Assembly (NCBI GenBank): GCA_030267565.1
Contig: BRXU01000011.1
Coordinates: forward strand, 1,664,501 to 1,728,500
DNA length: 64,000 nucleotides
Reading direction: 5' to 3'
Source of the DNA: Pleodorina starrii
Lineage: Eukaryota > Chlorophyta > Chlorophyceae > Chlamydomonadales > Volvocaceae
Shown here: positions 11,976 through 24,701 of the stretch, one piece after another
Numbering within the stretch: position 1 is the stretch's first letter
Layout: each line of letters opens with the position of its first letter
The notes under the pieces: generated by a model
Told to the model about the DNA's origin: nothing
Seen by the model: the letters and a program-made list of their open reading frames with translations, nothing else
Database searches by the model: none
Translations under genes and position numbers: made by a program

Positions 11976-13969
11976 TTACGAGGGCCCGCAGCGGGCACCC
12001 GAGGCGTCACCCGCAGCGGCGGCGCCGGCCGTTCCGTCAACCTCCTCCTCCATCACCACCACCTCCACACCGCCCCAGGAGGTCCCATACCCCCCGAACC
12101 CAGCAGCCACCGCCCCCACCTCCAGCCGGGCCAAAGACGGCAGCCGCCGCAGCAGCATCCACTCGCCAGCCCGCAGCTCGTGACCCGGCAGCCGCATCAC
12201 CCGGATGCCCCCCCCGCAGCCGCCGCCGGCCACCGCGCGGCGACCACGCTCGCGGTCCCTCTCGCCGCGCCGCTGCTGCTCCTTCCCCCGCGCCACTGCC
12301 GCAGCCGCCACGGGCCGCAGCAGCGCCGCCATCAGACTGCCCGCCTTCTCCCCCTTCGGCCCCCCGCCGTGTCCGCTGCCGCCATACCCCCCCATAACCC
12401 CCTCGACAGCGCACCCAGCACCCTCCACCTCCTCCTCCTCCCAGCCCGCCCAAAGCCCCTCCCCTTCCTCCCTCCCGCCCCAGGCCTCGTCCCCGGATCG
12501 CAGCTCCCTCCACCCCTCCTCCTCCTCCTCCCGCCCGCCCCCCTCCCCCTCCTCCTCCTCCTCCACGCAGCACATCAGCCGCAGCCGCAGCTCCTGCAGC
12601 CGCTCCAGCGCCGCCACCGCCCGCCCCGCCGCGGCCGCCGCTGGCCGCAGCTCATCCGGCGGGGTCATCACAAACCACACGTCGAGCTCCAGGGAGACCA
12701 ACTGCCGCCGCAGCGCCGCCGCCAGCTGGCCCAGCAGCCGCGGCGGCGGATCCAGGACCCCCAGCGCGAGGTTTCGGAGCTGCGCAAGGCTGCCCAGCAC
12801 ACCCAGCCCGCCCAGCCCGCCGCCGAGGTCGCGGTCGTGGTCGCGGTCGACGCCGCTGGACAGCGACTTGTGTGGGTGTTGGGACTGGGACTGCGGGGGC
12901 TGTTCCGCCTGTTCCGGATGCGGCTGCGGTGGCGGCTGTTCCGGCGGCGGCTGTGCCTTCTGCGGCCGCGGTGGTGGCGGTGGCGGCTGTGGTGGGCGGA
13001 GGAGCAGCTGCAGGAGGCCCAGTCCGCGGAGCTCCAGGCGGCGTAGGTTGGGGAAGGCGGCGGTCAGAGCAGGCAGCAGGTCGGGTGGCGCGTCGAAATG
13101 GTGGGGGAAGGCGCGCGTCCTGCGGGGAAAGCGGGGCGGGGGAGCGAGCGGGGCCCCGGGAGGGAGAGGGGGGCAACGCGGGCGGCTTCACCGGGCCTTC
13201 CCCGGGCAAACGAACCCAGCCCAAACCAACACCCGCCCGCCGCAAAACCCCGGCGCTCACGGCGCCCTACAACGCCATTCACCATGCCCGAGCCCATTTC
13301 ATTAACACGCCCCAGTCAGTTTCACATGACCGAGTCAATGCAGGCAGGCCCAGATCCATCCACATGCCCCAAGAGTGGAACTGGGCCGTTTCCGGCGCCG
13401 TGGCAGGTACCGGTAGGTTAGCCCAGCGTCACGCAGCCACGGCCACTGGCGCACCGGCAGGAAATCGCCAGCTGCTCCACACCGGGGAAGGCCGCACCCA
13501 GATGACCCAGATCCGCGGCGCCCACGGACGGCCAGTCGCACAGCGCCAGCTCGCGGACGTAACGGAAGCCGCCGGCCCCGGGGGGCAGACGGCCGCCGGC
13601 GCCGTCGCCGTTGCCCCCGCCGGCCAGCAGCAGCAGCTCCAGGCACGTGTGCACCACCTCGAGGGGCAGCGGCTTGCGGCCGGCGGAGGCCTGACGTATG
13701 GCCAGGGCGCGCAGCTCGGGGAAATGCTGAGCGAGGCTGCGGCCGCTGCTGCCTAGGGACTCGAGGAAGTGGTGGTTGAAAGACACGGTTGTGGTTTTTA
13801 GGTTTTGGCGGAACCAGGCGTCCGCGGCGCTGCATGTCTGGCGGAATGCGGTGCGTGAGCCATGTGGCAGGACGCCCCAGAAGCTGTCGAGCAGGACGTC
13901 CGGAGGCAGCGACCGGAGGATGGCGAGGACGGGCGGCAGGACCGTCGGCTGCTGGATTGCCTCCTCCAT
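11976..13969 (-). CDS. F-box-like / leucine-rich protein, unknown substrate
   Basis: The first exon runs from the ATG at 13969 to about 13430 and opens MEEAIQQPTVLPPVL. An F-box-like segment follows at about residues 18-55 (LPPDVLLDSFWGVLPHGSR, then TCSAADAWFRQN), and then Leu-rich segments (FPELRALAIR, FRYVRELALCDWP, FPGVEQLAIS). The last exon, 13119-11976, continues with LRR-like pieces (FPNLRRLELRGLGLLQLLL, LAQLRNLALGVLD, LVSLELDVWFV, LQELRLRLM, LPSLARLEVGAV). These are broken by Pro/Gln-rich and Glu-rich low-complexity inserts. Such proteins usually act as SCF ubiquitin-ligase substrate adaptors, but no substrate can be inferred. At least one more small exon is needed between 13430 and 13119, because the reading phases on either side do not join directly. 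Confidence 0.6.
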
Positions 13970-14179
13970 GATTTGCCGGCAAATAGGATATGGAGGATTC
14001 TATTCGTAATTTTTGAAAAGACCTACTAGGGAGCGAGAGAGAGAGCCATTACACGTACGGCAATGGGACGAGTGGACGAATGATGAACTTTATTAATCCC
14101 GTGCGCCCCGTGAGGGTGACTTTTTATCACGCTTGCGACTTGCCGTTAGACCACTTAATCCGAAAACCCTGCTCCAGCC
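13970..14179. promoter_or_regulatory. Short divergent promoter region
   Basis: Only 210 bases separate the start codons of the minus-strand F-box-like gene and the plus-strand urate oxidase gene. The segment is more AT-rich than the genes and holds a GAGAGAGAGAG run near 14035-14046. It must contain both 5' untranslated regions and any shared promoter. Confidence 0.6.
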
Positions 14180-15733
14180 ATGGCCTCCTACGCGCTGCCC
14201 CTGCACCAACATGGCAAGAGCAAGGTCCGCCTCGGTCGCGTCTGGCGCGATGGCAACGTTCACCACATGGTGGAGTGGAACGTGAACACCATGATCGAGT
14301 CCGACATGGAGCATGCCTTCATCAAGGGCGAGAACACCGGCATGACGGCGACGGACACCCAGAAGAACACGGTAGGGCAGCTTGCGAGTACTGCTCGTCT
14401 ACGTCAGTTTTTCCTCACACAATCTAGGTTTGGACCGTCAGGTTTACGTCGTGGCGCAGCGCATGTCTCAGAAATGCACCGTGGAGCAGTTTGCTGTTGC
14501 TCTGGCGCAGCACTTCGTCCTCACCTACCCGCTGGTGAGTGACGGAGGGAATTGTCATTGCTTCAGTCGGCTATGCTTACTAAAACAAGTAAGTTTGCAC
14601 ACAGGTGAGCAAGTCCAAGATCTACATTGAGCAGAAGCCCTGGAACCGCGTGCAGCAGGGCGGGCTTCCACATGACCACGGTATGGCGTTGGGCTCCAAA
14701 TTAGCACACCTTTTGCAACTCGAACTTGCTTTCATTCAGCATAAAAAGCACGCGACAACAGCGGTTATCCTTCTTTTACTTCTGTTGGGGTTTTTCTTGT
14801 AATTATATTTTGGTTTCCTTCCTGCAGGCTACGCGCTAGCGGGAACTGAGGTTCGCACCGTCTATGTCACTTACGATAAGGCTGGCAAACTGGATGTCAC
14901 TGCTGGTGAGCTGGGAATTTGTGATTCAGTTGGTTGGGTTGGTTTGTAGTCCATCGCCGTACGTGATACGTCTCCCCGCCGAAAGCGCGCAGCACCTCGC
15001 CTGTGGGCTGGGCATCTAATGCGGCACGACTGTTCGCCCAGTTCCGCTGGGAACATGCGTGCATGACCCCTGCAGCTACTGGTGGCGAGCACCTGCCGTC
15101 GCCACAACGGGTGCGGTCTCGGACCCCAATCGTGCGCACCCCACACTCTCTTTCCGCTTTGCTTCCCTCCCTTCGTATGCACCCTTTTTCTTGTTTGTTA
15201 TCTTCTTTGTTATCCCCTTCCGACATGTCCCGGCATGTCATCTTTTCTGTCCCTCAATCTTCTCCCAACCCCCCCACCTCCCAGGCCTCAAGGAGCTGAG
15301 CCTGCTGAAGACCACCCAGTCGGGCTACGAGGGCTTTCTGCGCGACGAGTACACCCTCCTGCCCGATTCCAACGACCGCATCATGGCCTCGACCGTGACC
15401 TGCACCTGGAAGTACACCAACCAGCCGGCCTGCTACGACGCCGCCTTCGCCGCCGCCAAGGCGGGCCTGCTGGACGCCTTTCTGGGCCCCGCCAAGGGCG
15501 GCGTGTACAGCCCCAGCGTGCAGTACACGCTGTACAACATGGCCAAGAACCTGCTAGACCGTGTGCCGCAGGCTGAGTCGGTCTTCCTCAACATGCCCAA
15601 CATCCACTTCATCCCCTGCAACCCCGTGGGCTCCAAGTTCAACAATGACGTCTACGTGGCCACCAGCGAGCCGCACGGCAACATCGAGGCGGTCATCACG
15701 CGCAAGGGCATGATGCCGCACGCCAAGCTGTGA
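14180..15733 (+). CDS. UOX: Urate oxidase (uricase), five exons, peroxisomal
   Basis: Exons fit at 14180-14371, 14442-14534, 14605-14680, 14828-14905 and 15285-15733, giving 295 residues, the normal size for uricase. Recognisable blocks are ATDTQKNTVYVVAQ (the active-site Thr region), the second-half block GYEGFLRDEYTLLPDSNDRI and a C-terminal part that includes VFLNMPNIHFIPCNP. The enzyme oxidises urate to 5-hydroxyisourate with O2, releasing H2O2, in purine breakdown. The last three residues, Ala-Lys-Leu, form a type 1 peroxisomal targeting signal. The start is the only in-frame ATG before the conserved N-terminal strand (HGKSKVRLGRVWR). The gene shares a short upstream region with the divergent F-box-like gene. 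Confidence 0.95.
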
Positions 15734-17639
15734 GGTGTAAGGCGGTGGGGCTTGGTCAGAGGCTGACGCGACGTACTCGCGCCTTTACGTGCGGCGGCGC
15801 TGCTGAAACAGCAGCTGTTGCGCTGCTGCTGGGCCAACGCGGTATAATCTTTTGGCATCGGTGGAACCGCCCTGCGTTTTCGGTGCTCGTTTGGGCGATA
15901 GGCGATGCATCGTGACAGTGCACGCGCGGGTCTATGATCCCGTTGACGTGTTTTGGAGCGAGACCTGGCGGCTTGAGAGGCCTGAAGCAGCTGCGGTGGC
16001 AGCGCGGCCAATGCGGACGCGCAGGATTGCTCGCCCCACACTACTGAGCACACCCTTGGCTGGTGCCCTTCGGGGCGGGGGCTGCAGGACGCTTGCATGT
16101 CGGGGAGCGGAGCGGAGCTGACGACGAGGCCGGTTGACGCACTTTGGCTGGGTCCTTTAACTGAGGACGCCATTGGACTCGCCTAGTAGGGACCCTTGAC
16201 CACAAATCCTCGGTGGTGTCGCGCGAAACTTAAGGGTTATCTCCGGAGGGATGTGGGTATCTTCCCCCGCCGGCCCGTATGCCCATCTGTGCGGATTGCT
16301 ACTACCGGTAAACACTGGCGCCGTTTTGTACTGTTACTGCGTGTTACTGCGTGTTCTGTCTGGCACATGTGTTCCTACGATCTTCACGCGCGCAGTATGT
16401 ACTATAACGCCATGGACGAAACATATGCGTGCTCGCGCGGGCTCAGCCTTGTCGCTATTTTGCAGGGATTCACCAGACCGGCATTGCGGTCGCCAAAGTG
16501 CTGGTTCCATTTGCTACGCTTGACATGGTGGTTGGCTGCCTGAGTGATTGACCACGTCGAATTTTCCCGCCTCGGGTTTGGGGATATAGGGACTGCGCCC
16601 AGCCGGCGGCAGACGCTGGCCGCTGCCTTTTCCGCGCCTACGCAAATGTAAGCACCAGCTCCCCGGCTCTCCTTTACCGGTATTGGACATGTACGGGCTC
16701 CACAAATAGGGGCCGCTGAATAAGCGAGTTGGATTGGGGAATGAATACACTGGGCAGCGCCCCCGCTTGTTTGTGGAGAAAAGCCCCCTGCAACTGCCAC
16801 TTGGCATAAAACAAGGAACCCAGGGTGGGCCTTTATTAGCAATCGATGTGGCTCATAAATGTGCATACCTTTGTTGGCAGGTGGTTAATGGGGGAGGGGA
16901 AAATGGAGAGGTATCGAAGGGACAGCGCGCAAAGCGACACCCCTCGGCAGCCGTGCCTCGGGTCATGCGTACGGATAAGCGACCCATGGGACCGCTGCAG
17001 CTGGATGGTAAGTTTGTGGCGACTACACCAAACGACAGCTACGTCAATGTGCATTCCGAATCTCCTGTGCACTTATGATCCGTAGCCTTTGCCTTGCGTG
17101 CGGACCATGGCGCAAATAACGCCGAACCAACAACCGTCTTGTGGAATTTAAGGAACTCCACCAGGGTTCCTTATTAGCATGCTATGGTTGGCGCGATATA
17201 ATGACTCGACCGGTTGTTTGAATCCACAACTCCGGGACTGGGGAGTTGAAGGCCGGGACTGGAAGCTGGTCGTTGAACGTTATGATAAAGCGAAAGCGCA
17301 GGCCCGGGTTTTCGACCTTGCTTCCCCTCGCTGCTATTGAAAATTGCCCGGAAAAGCATATCCAATTGTAACATTTTGCATGCGGTACCGGCAACGGGTT
17401 GGAGATGATCTCGCATTCCGACAGCTTCGTCATAACCCCATTTTTCGGCCTCGCAGGAGCAGGGGCAGAACACAAAACACGATTACTATACGCAGCTAGC
17501 ATCATATGTTACACCATTCAGGAAACTTTCGGGACTTCAGTGGCAAGCCAAGAATAACTCAAGAACTTCCGTTGCCGTGTTCGTGCCGCTTTCTTAGGGC
17601 GCAACCCCGCGCAGACACGTTCACACCTATTTCGGTTAC
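15734..17639. other. Gene-free stretch after urate oxidase
   Basis: This should include the urate oxidase 3' untranslated region. A TGTAA, the usual green-algal polyadenylation signal, sits only a few bases after the stop, and whether it is used is unclear. From about 16190 to 17640 the composition is more balanced. Several open frames of 60-150 codons exist on both strands, but none shows a known motif, a repeat or sensible splice signals. Confidence 0.4.
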
Positions 17640-20600
17640 ATGTTGAACAAATCCAAGCCACAAGAGTGCGCGGGCTGCGGTTGCTTTCTAGATGAGGGGC
17701 TCGCATGGCATCCTCCAAGCGACAGTGCCTGGCACGCCGTAAGCCCTGTTGCAAATGCATCCCATCGAGGTGCAATGGCCTCGAGGTCCGACTTCTCGCT
17801 GGGCCGCGTCCCGCAGACCCGCCTCTGCTGCAACAAGCGCTGCCTGGCACGCGCACAGCGCCACTACGAAGCGCAACGAAGCGGAGCGCCGCTGCCACGC
17901 CGGCACAAGGTACAGGCAGACCCCCCGCTCCTCCGCTTGACCTGTGCGGATCATCCTCTTCCTGCCCTCAAATGCCCGCGGCGAAACGCGCACCCTTCCA
18001 CGACGGGGCCCGTGCGGTGTACCGGCACGCTGTCCAACCCTAACCCGCCCCGTCGCCACACCACCTTTCAGACCCCACCCCCTCCCCTCCCTCCCCTTCC
18101 CCTCCGCGCCTCCCCCACCCCCCGCCCATGAGCTCTAGCCACCTGCCCCCGGACGGCTTCCCGTAGCTGCGCCTTGTATGGCTATTTCACTCCGCCCCCG
18201 CCCCCCATCCCCGCCCCCCATCCCTGCGTCCACCACCATTCCCGCAGCAGCAGCCAGCGCTGCTGCCTCCCCCTGAGCCCATACAGCCCGAGGCCGGGTG
18301 GGGCAGCCTGTCGCACGACGTGCTGTCTCAGCTCACAGCCCACCTGCCCGCCAGGGACCTGCTCTCAGCCGCCCTCTGCTGCACACACTGGCGGAACTAC
18401 CTAGTCCGAGGTGGGCTCATTAGGGGGGAAGGGGGGTTGGTGATGCCGGTGTCGGTGGGGGTGGGGGTGGGGGGCTCGGGCGCAGCAGCCGCAGCCGCAG
18501 GGCAGTCTCAGCCGCAACGCCGGCGGCAGCGCAGGATGGATTGCGGGGCATTGCCACTGCCACTGCCGTTGTGCCACTGCCATTGTGTCCGTGCCTTTGT
18601 GTCACAGCCCCTTACGCCCTGACAAACCCTTGAGACGACCTGGCCCCGTCCCCCGCCGCCCTCGGTGCCGCCCTCGCTGGTGCCTCCGCAGACGTCACCC
18701 GGCTGGAGCTGCGGGTGGATGACGTCAGCTGTGACCGCAACGAGGAGCGGGAGGAGGAGCGGGAGGTGAAGGCGGGGGGCGAGGCGGCGAAGGGCGGCTG
18801 CGGCCTGGTGCGCAGCGCGGGGAGGATGTTGGGCCAGGTGAGCAGCAGCGCGCTGTCGTTGTGGAGGACTGGGAGATAGTGGACACTGTGTGACGTCCTG
18901 CCTCGTCCCGTCCTGTCCCGTCCTGTCCTGTCCTGTCCTGTCCTAGGGCGCTTGGGGGGAGCCAAGGGCAGGGGCAGGGGCAGGGGCCTCACGCAGTGCG
19001 GGGCGGGTGGTGAAGGAAAGAGCGGGTGGGAGGGACGAACGGGAAGATGAGCTGGAAGAGGATCTGGGTGGGCGGGAGGGAGGCAAGAGAGGCAGAGGCG
19101 GAGGCGGGGCGGGGGCGGGGGCGCGAAGGGACTGGTGGGGGGGCGCTGTGGAGCGGCCTGCCGGGCTCTCTAACGCTGAGAAGCGCACGCGGCGGACCGA
19201 CTTTCTCTTCGCTGCCCGCCCGCTGCCCGCCGCCCCTCTCCCTCCCTCCTCCTCCTCCTCCGCCCGCAGGTGCAGAGTCTGACTCTGACGGTGGCCAGCT
19301 CGTGTCGCAGCGAGACGCTGCTGCTGCGCCACATGCGGGCGCTCAGCTGCTGGACCCAGCTGCGACACATGAGGCTGGACTGGGTGGGTGGCTGGGTGGC
19401 TGGGTCCCGGGTGCGAGTGGGGCGGAGCGGGGCAGCGGGGGCGGGGTGGGACAGGGGGGGGGAGCCTGTGGCTAGGAGGGAGGGAGGGTGGGAGGCAGCA
19501 AGCCGCGATGCCGCAGGGTCGCGCCCACCGGCCGAGGGCAGAGGTGCCGCATCCGCCCTCCGCCATCCAGTCATGACCTCTTGACCTCAGCCACCCCCTA
19601 CTCTCTGCCCTCCGCCACCTGCCCTGCCCTGTCCTCCGCACCGCACCTCACCTCACCTCATTGGGCTGCACCGCACCGGGCTGTGACGCCTCACCACCCC
19701 ACCCCCCGCTGAGGTCCCGTCTTTCGCTGCGCCTTCGTCGTCATCACCCCACCCCACACCACACCACACCACACCACACCACACCACACCACACCACACC
19801 ACACCACACCACACCACCCCATCCCACCCCATCCCATCCCACCCCATCCCACCCCATCCCACCCCAGCCCATCCCACCCCATCCCATCCCACCCCATCCC
19901 ACCCCATCCCACCCCACCCCATCCCACCCCATCCCACCCCACCCCACCCCACCCCACCCCACCCCACCCCACCCCACCCCACCCCACCCCACCCCACCCC
20001 ACCCCACCCCACCCCACCCCCCCCCACCCCCCCCCACCCCACCCCACCCCCCCCCACCCCACCCCACCCCACCCCACCCCACCCCACCCCACCCCACCCG
20101 GGCAGGAGGACATCGTGCCGGAGCACCCGCGCGATGTCGACCGCAAGGAGGTGGTGGTGGTGGTGGATGGGCCGCGGCAGCGCACCTCGGAGTCGGTGCT
20201 TTGCCGGCTGTGCCTGGGCTCGCTGGGGCTGCTGGTCGGGCTGCAGAGCCTGGCGCTGACCGCCAACTTCTCCCCTGGCTCCTCGGGGGGCTGCTCGGAC
20301 TCGGCGGCGGCGGGGCTGTTTGGGCTGTCCTCCCTGGAGCGACTGACCTCGCTGCAGCTGCTGCAGGCCGACACGCCAGCGAGATGGGAGATGGTGAGGG
20401 TGTGTGCTTGGGTATGTATGTGCGTGTGTGTGTAGGCGTGTGTGTGTGCGGGGAAGGCGTAGATGTGTTTGTGGGCGGGATGGGCATGCGTGCGTGCGTG
20501 CGTGCGTGCAAAAACCCTTTCCCCCGCCCGCCCCACACCCTCCCACACCCCCGTAACCCCACACCCCCTCCCTCTCCCCCCCTCTCACCCCCCTCCACAC

Positions 20601-21899
20601 TCGCAGCCCACCTTCAATTGGAGCCGCCGCGACTCCGACTTGTCCGCCCTCACCCGCCTCCAGTCGCTGCACGTGAGCGCCCGCCTGCTGTCCCCGCAGC
20701 TGCTGGTCGGCCTCTCCGCCGCCACCGCCCTCACCCGCCTGACCCTGAAGGATCTACCGCTGGACACGTTCCGGGGGGTGTACGAGGACGGCGGACACTT
20801 GGTGTACGACTTGGACGATGTCATGGACGAGCTGGCACGGCTGCGGGTGGGTGGGTTGGCGCAGCAAAGGCGCGCGTTTGCGTGCGTGTGTATGGGGAGA
20901 GGTGGAGGGCGGCCTCTGCGGGGGGGATAAAGGAGGTGAAAGGGGGGTCAGGATTTGCAGAAAGGGCACGGCGCGGCCAACGGCCAACGGCCCTGCCTGC
21001 CCAGCTTTGGTGCTGTACTGCTGTCGCTGCGCCGTTTAGCCGCAAAGCCCGGCGCCCGGCGCCCAGCCCGCACGCCCCCACATGGCTTTGCCCCCTCCAT
21101 TCCGGGTTGGGTCACCGAGCTCGCCTCCGTCTCTCCATTGCTGCGGTACCGGTATCTTCTCTGTTGCCCACTCTCCCTCTCTCCCTTCCCCTCTCCCCCG
21201 CAGTGACTCATTGTTTTATAAAGGAACATATCACTCCCTGACCCCTCCCCCCCGTTTTCGGGAAGCTTGACAGAGATCCAGTCGATCTTCAGACTACAAC
21301 GTCCACAGGGCTTTTTGTTTCTTTCTTGCAAATTCACTCATCAAACTCCCCCCCGGCACCGCCACCCCCTGAACCCCTTAATCAGGGTCTGCGGCTGCTG
21401 CAGGTGGACATCCTGGCCGTCAAGAGTGAGAGGGAGGTGGATGACTTCACGTGGTGAGGGGCGCTAGGGGGGGGCGCCGAGGGGGGAGGGCCAGGGCGGG
21501 AGGCGGACCGGACGCGCGCGTGACGATCCCTGACCCACGGGTCGGTCGGTCTCTCCCCTGGGAGCTGTGTACACATACGTGTCTGGCCTCCTGGCCAGCA
21601 GCCCTACCCCGGCCAGGCCCTCTTCCCTCCGTTCCGCTCTCTTAACCCAAACTCAATGACCCGCTGGGGTGACACCTCCCCCACCATCCCACCATCCCAC
21701 CACCCCGCCACCCCCCCCACCCCCCCACCAGGGGCCTCAAGGAGCTCGCCCGCGGCATTAAGCAGCTGACACAGCTCCAACTCAAGGTCCAACAACAGCA
21801 GCAGCCACAGCATCCTGAGCAGCCACAGCAGCTGCAGCCACATCCCGCCGGCCCGAGGCGGCACCGGAACCGGCGCCGCACCGGCGGGCCAGCCTCCCA

Positions 21900-21930
<31 letters not shown>

Positions 21931-24701
21931 GGCGGCGGCGGCGACCCCGCCGCCGCGGCCGGTGCCGCGGCCGCTGCGCCCGCGCCGGTCAAGGTGGAAC
22001 TTCGCTTCGGCCGGCCGCGGGGCCCCCAAAGGGCGGAGGCGGAGGCGGCCAGCTCAGCGGGCGGGGGAGGCGGAGCGCCGGGTGGCGCCGTGGAGGGCGC
22101 AGGAGGCGGCGGCGGTGCAGTTGTTGTTCCGGAGGTGATTCTGACGGACGAGCTGATTGAGGAGTTGTGTGGGGTGGTGGGGCTGGGCCGACTGGACCTG
22201 CGCTTCAGCGAGGGGAGTGCGGCCAGCATCCACAGGTGCGTGTGTGTGTGCGTGAGAGTGTGAGAGTGTGGGGCGGGCGCGGGTGTGGGTGCGGGGTGGA
22301 GGGCCAGGGAGTGAGGGCAGAGGGAAGGAGGGGAGGCAGGGAGGGCGGATGGAAGGAAGGTAGAGGGCGGAGAGGGCGAAACCCGGGGATCGAGGTTGGT
22401 TCGTGAGGTTCGGGGGCGGGAGAGCTTGGCCACTTGCCTCCTGACCCGCGCTGCTCCCGTCTCCCACCGACCCCACCTGCTTACCTCGCTCCACTTCCGA
22501 CTACTTTACATCGCAATCCTAACGCGCCTCTTCATCTCTCACACACCCACACACCCACCCTTCTCCGCCTCCGCCTCCGCCCCCGCCCTGCCTCCACCCG
22601 CCTGTCCCCCTGTCCCCCTGCCCCCCTCCGCAGACTGAGCGCCCTGACCAATCTGACGCACCTGGGCCTCCGCTGCAGCCCCCCCTGCCGCCCCTCCCTG
22701 GCGCCAACCGACCTGCAGCTCCTCACCGCCGGCCTGCCCTCCCTCACGAGCCTCTCCCTGGAGCTGCCCGCCGCCTGCCTGGACGCACCCCGCCTCTCCG
22801 CCTCCCTCTACCTCGCCACCCGGCTGCGGCGACTGGAGCTGCGGGCGCTGCCTCACACGCGGAAGTTGCCCAGAAGCGTGTGGCAGGTGCGGACGAGGCT
22901 GCTGAGGGTCGCTCCGCGACCCGCAGCGGCCGCTGCCGCCGCCGCCTCCGGCGGCGGCGGCGGCGGCGCGGCGGCGGCGGCGGTGTCGGAGGCCCTGCAG
23001 CCGCTGCTTTTCCTGCAGCAGTTGTTTATGAGCATGGGGCTGCGGGCGGTGCGCCAGGCGCTGCGCGCCGAGGCGGAGTGGCGGGCGCAGCAGGCGGCGG
23101 CGGAGCAGCAGGCGGCGGCGGAACAGGCAGCGGCCGCCGTCGAGGCGCATCAGGCCGACGCCGCCGAGGCGGAGGGCTTCACGGCGCTGTGGGCGCTCAA
23201 CGGCCGAATGCAGGAGCTGCTGCAGCAGTTCCAGAATCAGATGACGGCGGTGGAGGAGGAGGAGGAGGAGGAGGAGGAGGGGCGCGCGACGGAGGGGGCG
23301 GGGCGCGCGGCTGCGGCGGGTGACGAGGGCGCGGCGGAGGGGCCGGCTGTGGACGGGGCCAGGCAGGAGGCGGCGGCGGCGGCGGCGACAGCGGAGCCGC
23401 AGCCGGTGGAGCTTACGGGGGAGGGGCGGGGGGTCAGGGAGGCGGTGGCGGCGGTGCGTCGGGAGCAAGGGCAGGAGGCGGTGGCGCAGGAGGCGCAGGA
23501 GGCGCTGCAGCGACGGCGGGCGGGAGCTCCCTCCCGCAGTCAGGCGCGGCGGACGGCGCTGATCCGCGGGCTGAATGGACTGGCGGCGCGAATGGAGGGG
23601 CTGGAGGGCCTGGGTGCGGCGGAGGCGCAGCGGCAGCTGATGGGGATGTACACCGAGATCGTGGGGCTGCTGGAGGGCTACCTGGAGGGCAGCTCTGGGG
23701 GGGCGCCGGAAGGGAGTGGCGAGGAGCCGGGCGGTGGGGGAGGTGGTGGTGACGGTGGTGGAGGGGATGGGGAGGTGGAGGGAAGGGAGGGCCTGACGCA
23801 GCAGCAGGGGCAGGGGCAGGGCCAGCGGCTGCCCTCGACGGCCGCGGATGCGGATGGAGAGGGGGAGGGGGAGGGGGAGGAACAGGCCGCGGCGCACGGC
23901 CCCGTTGCCCACGCCGTCAATGCCGCGGCCGCGGCCGCGGCAAACGCCTTAGCCGCAGTCGCCGCCCCCCCTGCCGACGCGGGGCCTGCCGCCGCCGATC
24001 CAGATCCAGATCCCGCCGCTCCGGCCGCTCCCGCCGGCGCCGCCGCCGTGGGTGGCGGCATGCCCGCCCTGGCGACCTGGGTGCTGCGTGTGGAGTCTGG
24101 GGGCGCCGAGGAGCCGCCCCACAGCGTCGGCAGCGACGACGATGAAGCGCAGCCCGCCGCCGATGATCATGATGATGATGGGAACGCAGCGGCGGCGGCG
24201 GCGGCGGCCGCCGCCGCCGCCGCCACAGGCGGCGGTGTCGATGTGCCGCCTGGCCCTCCGCCCGTGCCCCTGCATGAGCTCTCCCTGGAGCAACTGGCTC
24301 GGCTGAGGGAGCTGCTGGTTCGTGCGCAGGTGGTGCGGGGGCCCGTGTTCCGGTTGTATGCCTGGACGCCGCCGGGGCTGGAGGAGCTGCGGCTGCGCGG
24401 CTTTGCGGGTCTGGACTTGTCGCGCATGTGGGCTGGCGGCAGCGGAGGTTATGGAGGTGGTGGGGGTGGGAGTGGGAGTGGGGTTGTGGCATGGTGCAGC
24501 AAGCCGTGCTTGCGGGTGGTGGAGGTGGTGGCGGTGGATGAGGCGGCGGCGGCGGCGACGCGGGCGGCGCTGGCGGAGTGGGCGGCGGCGGGGCCGGGCG
24601 CGGCGCGCGCGCCGCGGCTGGCGGAGGTGCGCGTGACGGCGGCGGTGCAGGAGGAGGAGGAGGCGGTGGCGGCGGCGGCGTTGGATGTTGATGAGTTCTG
24701 A
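17640..24701 (+). CDS. Large F-box / leucine-rich-repeat protein
   Basis: A clear F-box segment sits in exon 18249-18410 (WGSLSHDVLSQLTAHLPARD, then CCTHWRNYLVR). Further exons carry LRR-like stretches: 18692-18837 (DVTRLELRVDD), 19270-19383 (VQSLTLTVASSC), 20105-20395 (LVGLQSLALTANF, LERLTSLQLLQAD), 20607-20848 (LTRLQSLHVSARLL, ATALTRLTLKDLP), 21403-21456, 21731-22235 and 22634-24701 (LTNLTHLGLRC, LPSLTSLSLELP). The last exon is about 2 kb and mostly Ala/Gly/Glu-rich, with a Gln/Ala coiled-coil-like part near its start. The protein is probably an SCF-type adaptor with unknown target. The first exon is uncertain. An ORF from ATG 17640, with Cys motifs (ECAGCGC, LCCNKRC) and ending in phase at a GTACAG donor near 17910, fits the frame. 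An ATG at 18128 is the alternative but joins out of phase. The stretch could also be two genes. Confidence 0.6.
19745..20098. repeat. Pentanucleotide array (CCACA then CCCCA) in an intron
   Basis: The array begins as uniform CCACA units, passes through mixed CCATC/CCACC units and ends as uniform CCCCA units up to the splice acceptor at about 20104. The three zones suggest stepwise spread of variants from one 5-bp ancestor. Frames through it give Gly-Trp-Gly-Val or Pro-His runs, which are not real proteins. Confidence 0.95.

Noticed and set aside
11835..13305. Long plus-strand open frames opposite the F-box-like gene
   Set aside because: Pro/Gln/Arg shadow composition. The minus strand carries Leu-rich repeats and an F-box-like segment in consistent frames.
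22539..23912. 457-codon minus-strand frame opposite the last exon of the large F-box gene
   Set aside because: Antisense shadow of an Ala/Glu/Gly-rich exon. No domain and no codon bias of its own.
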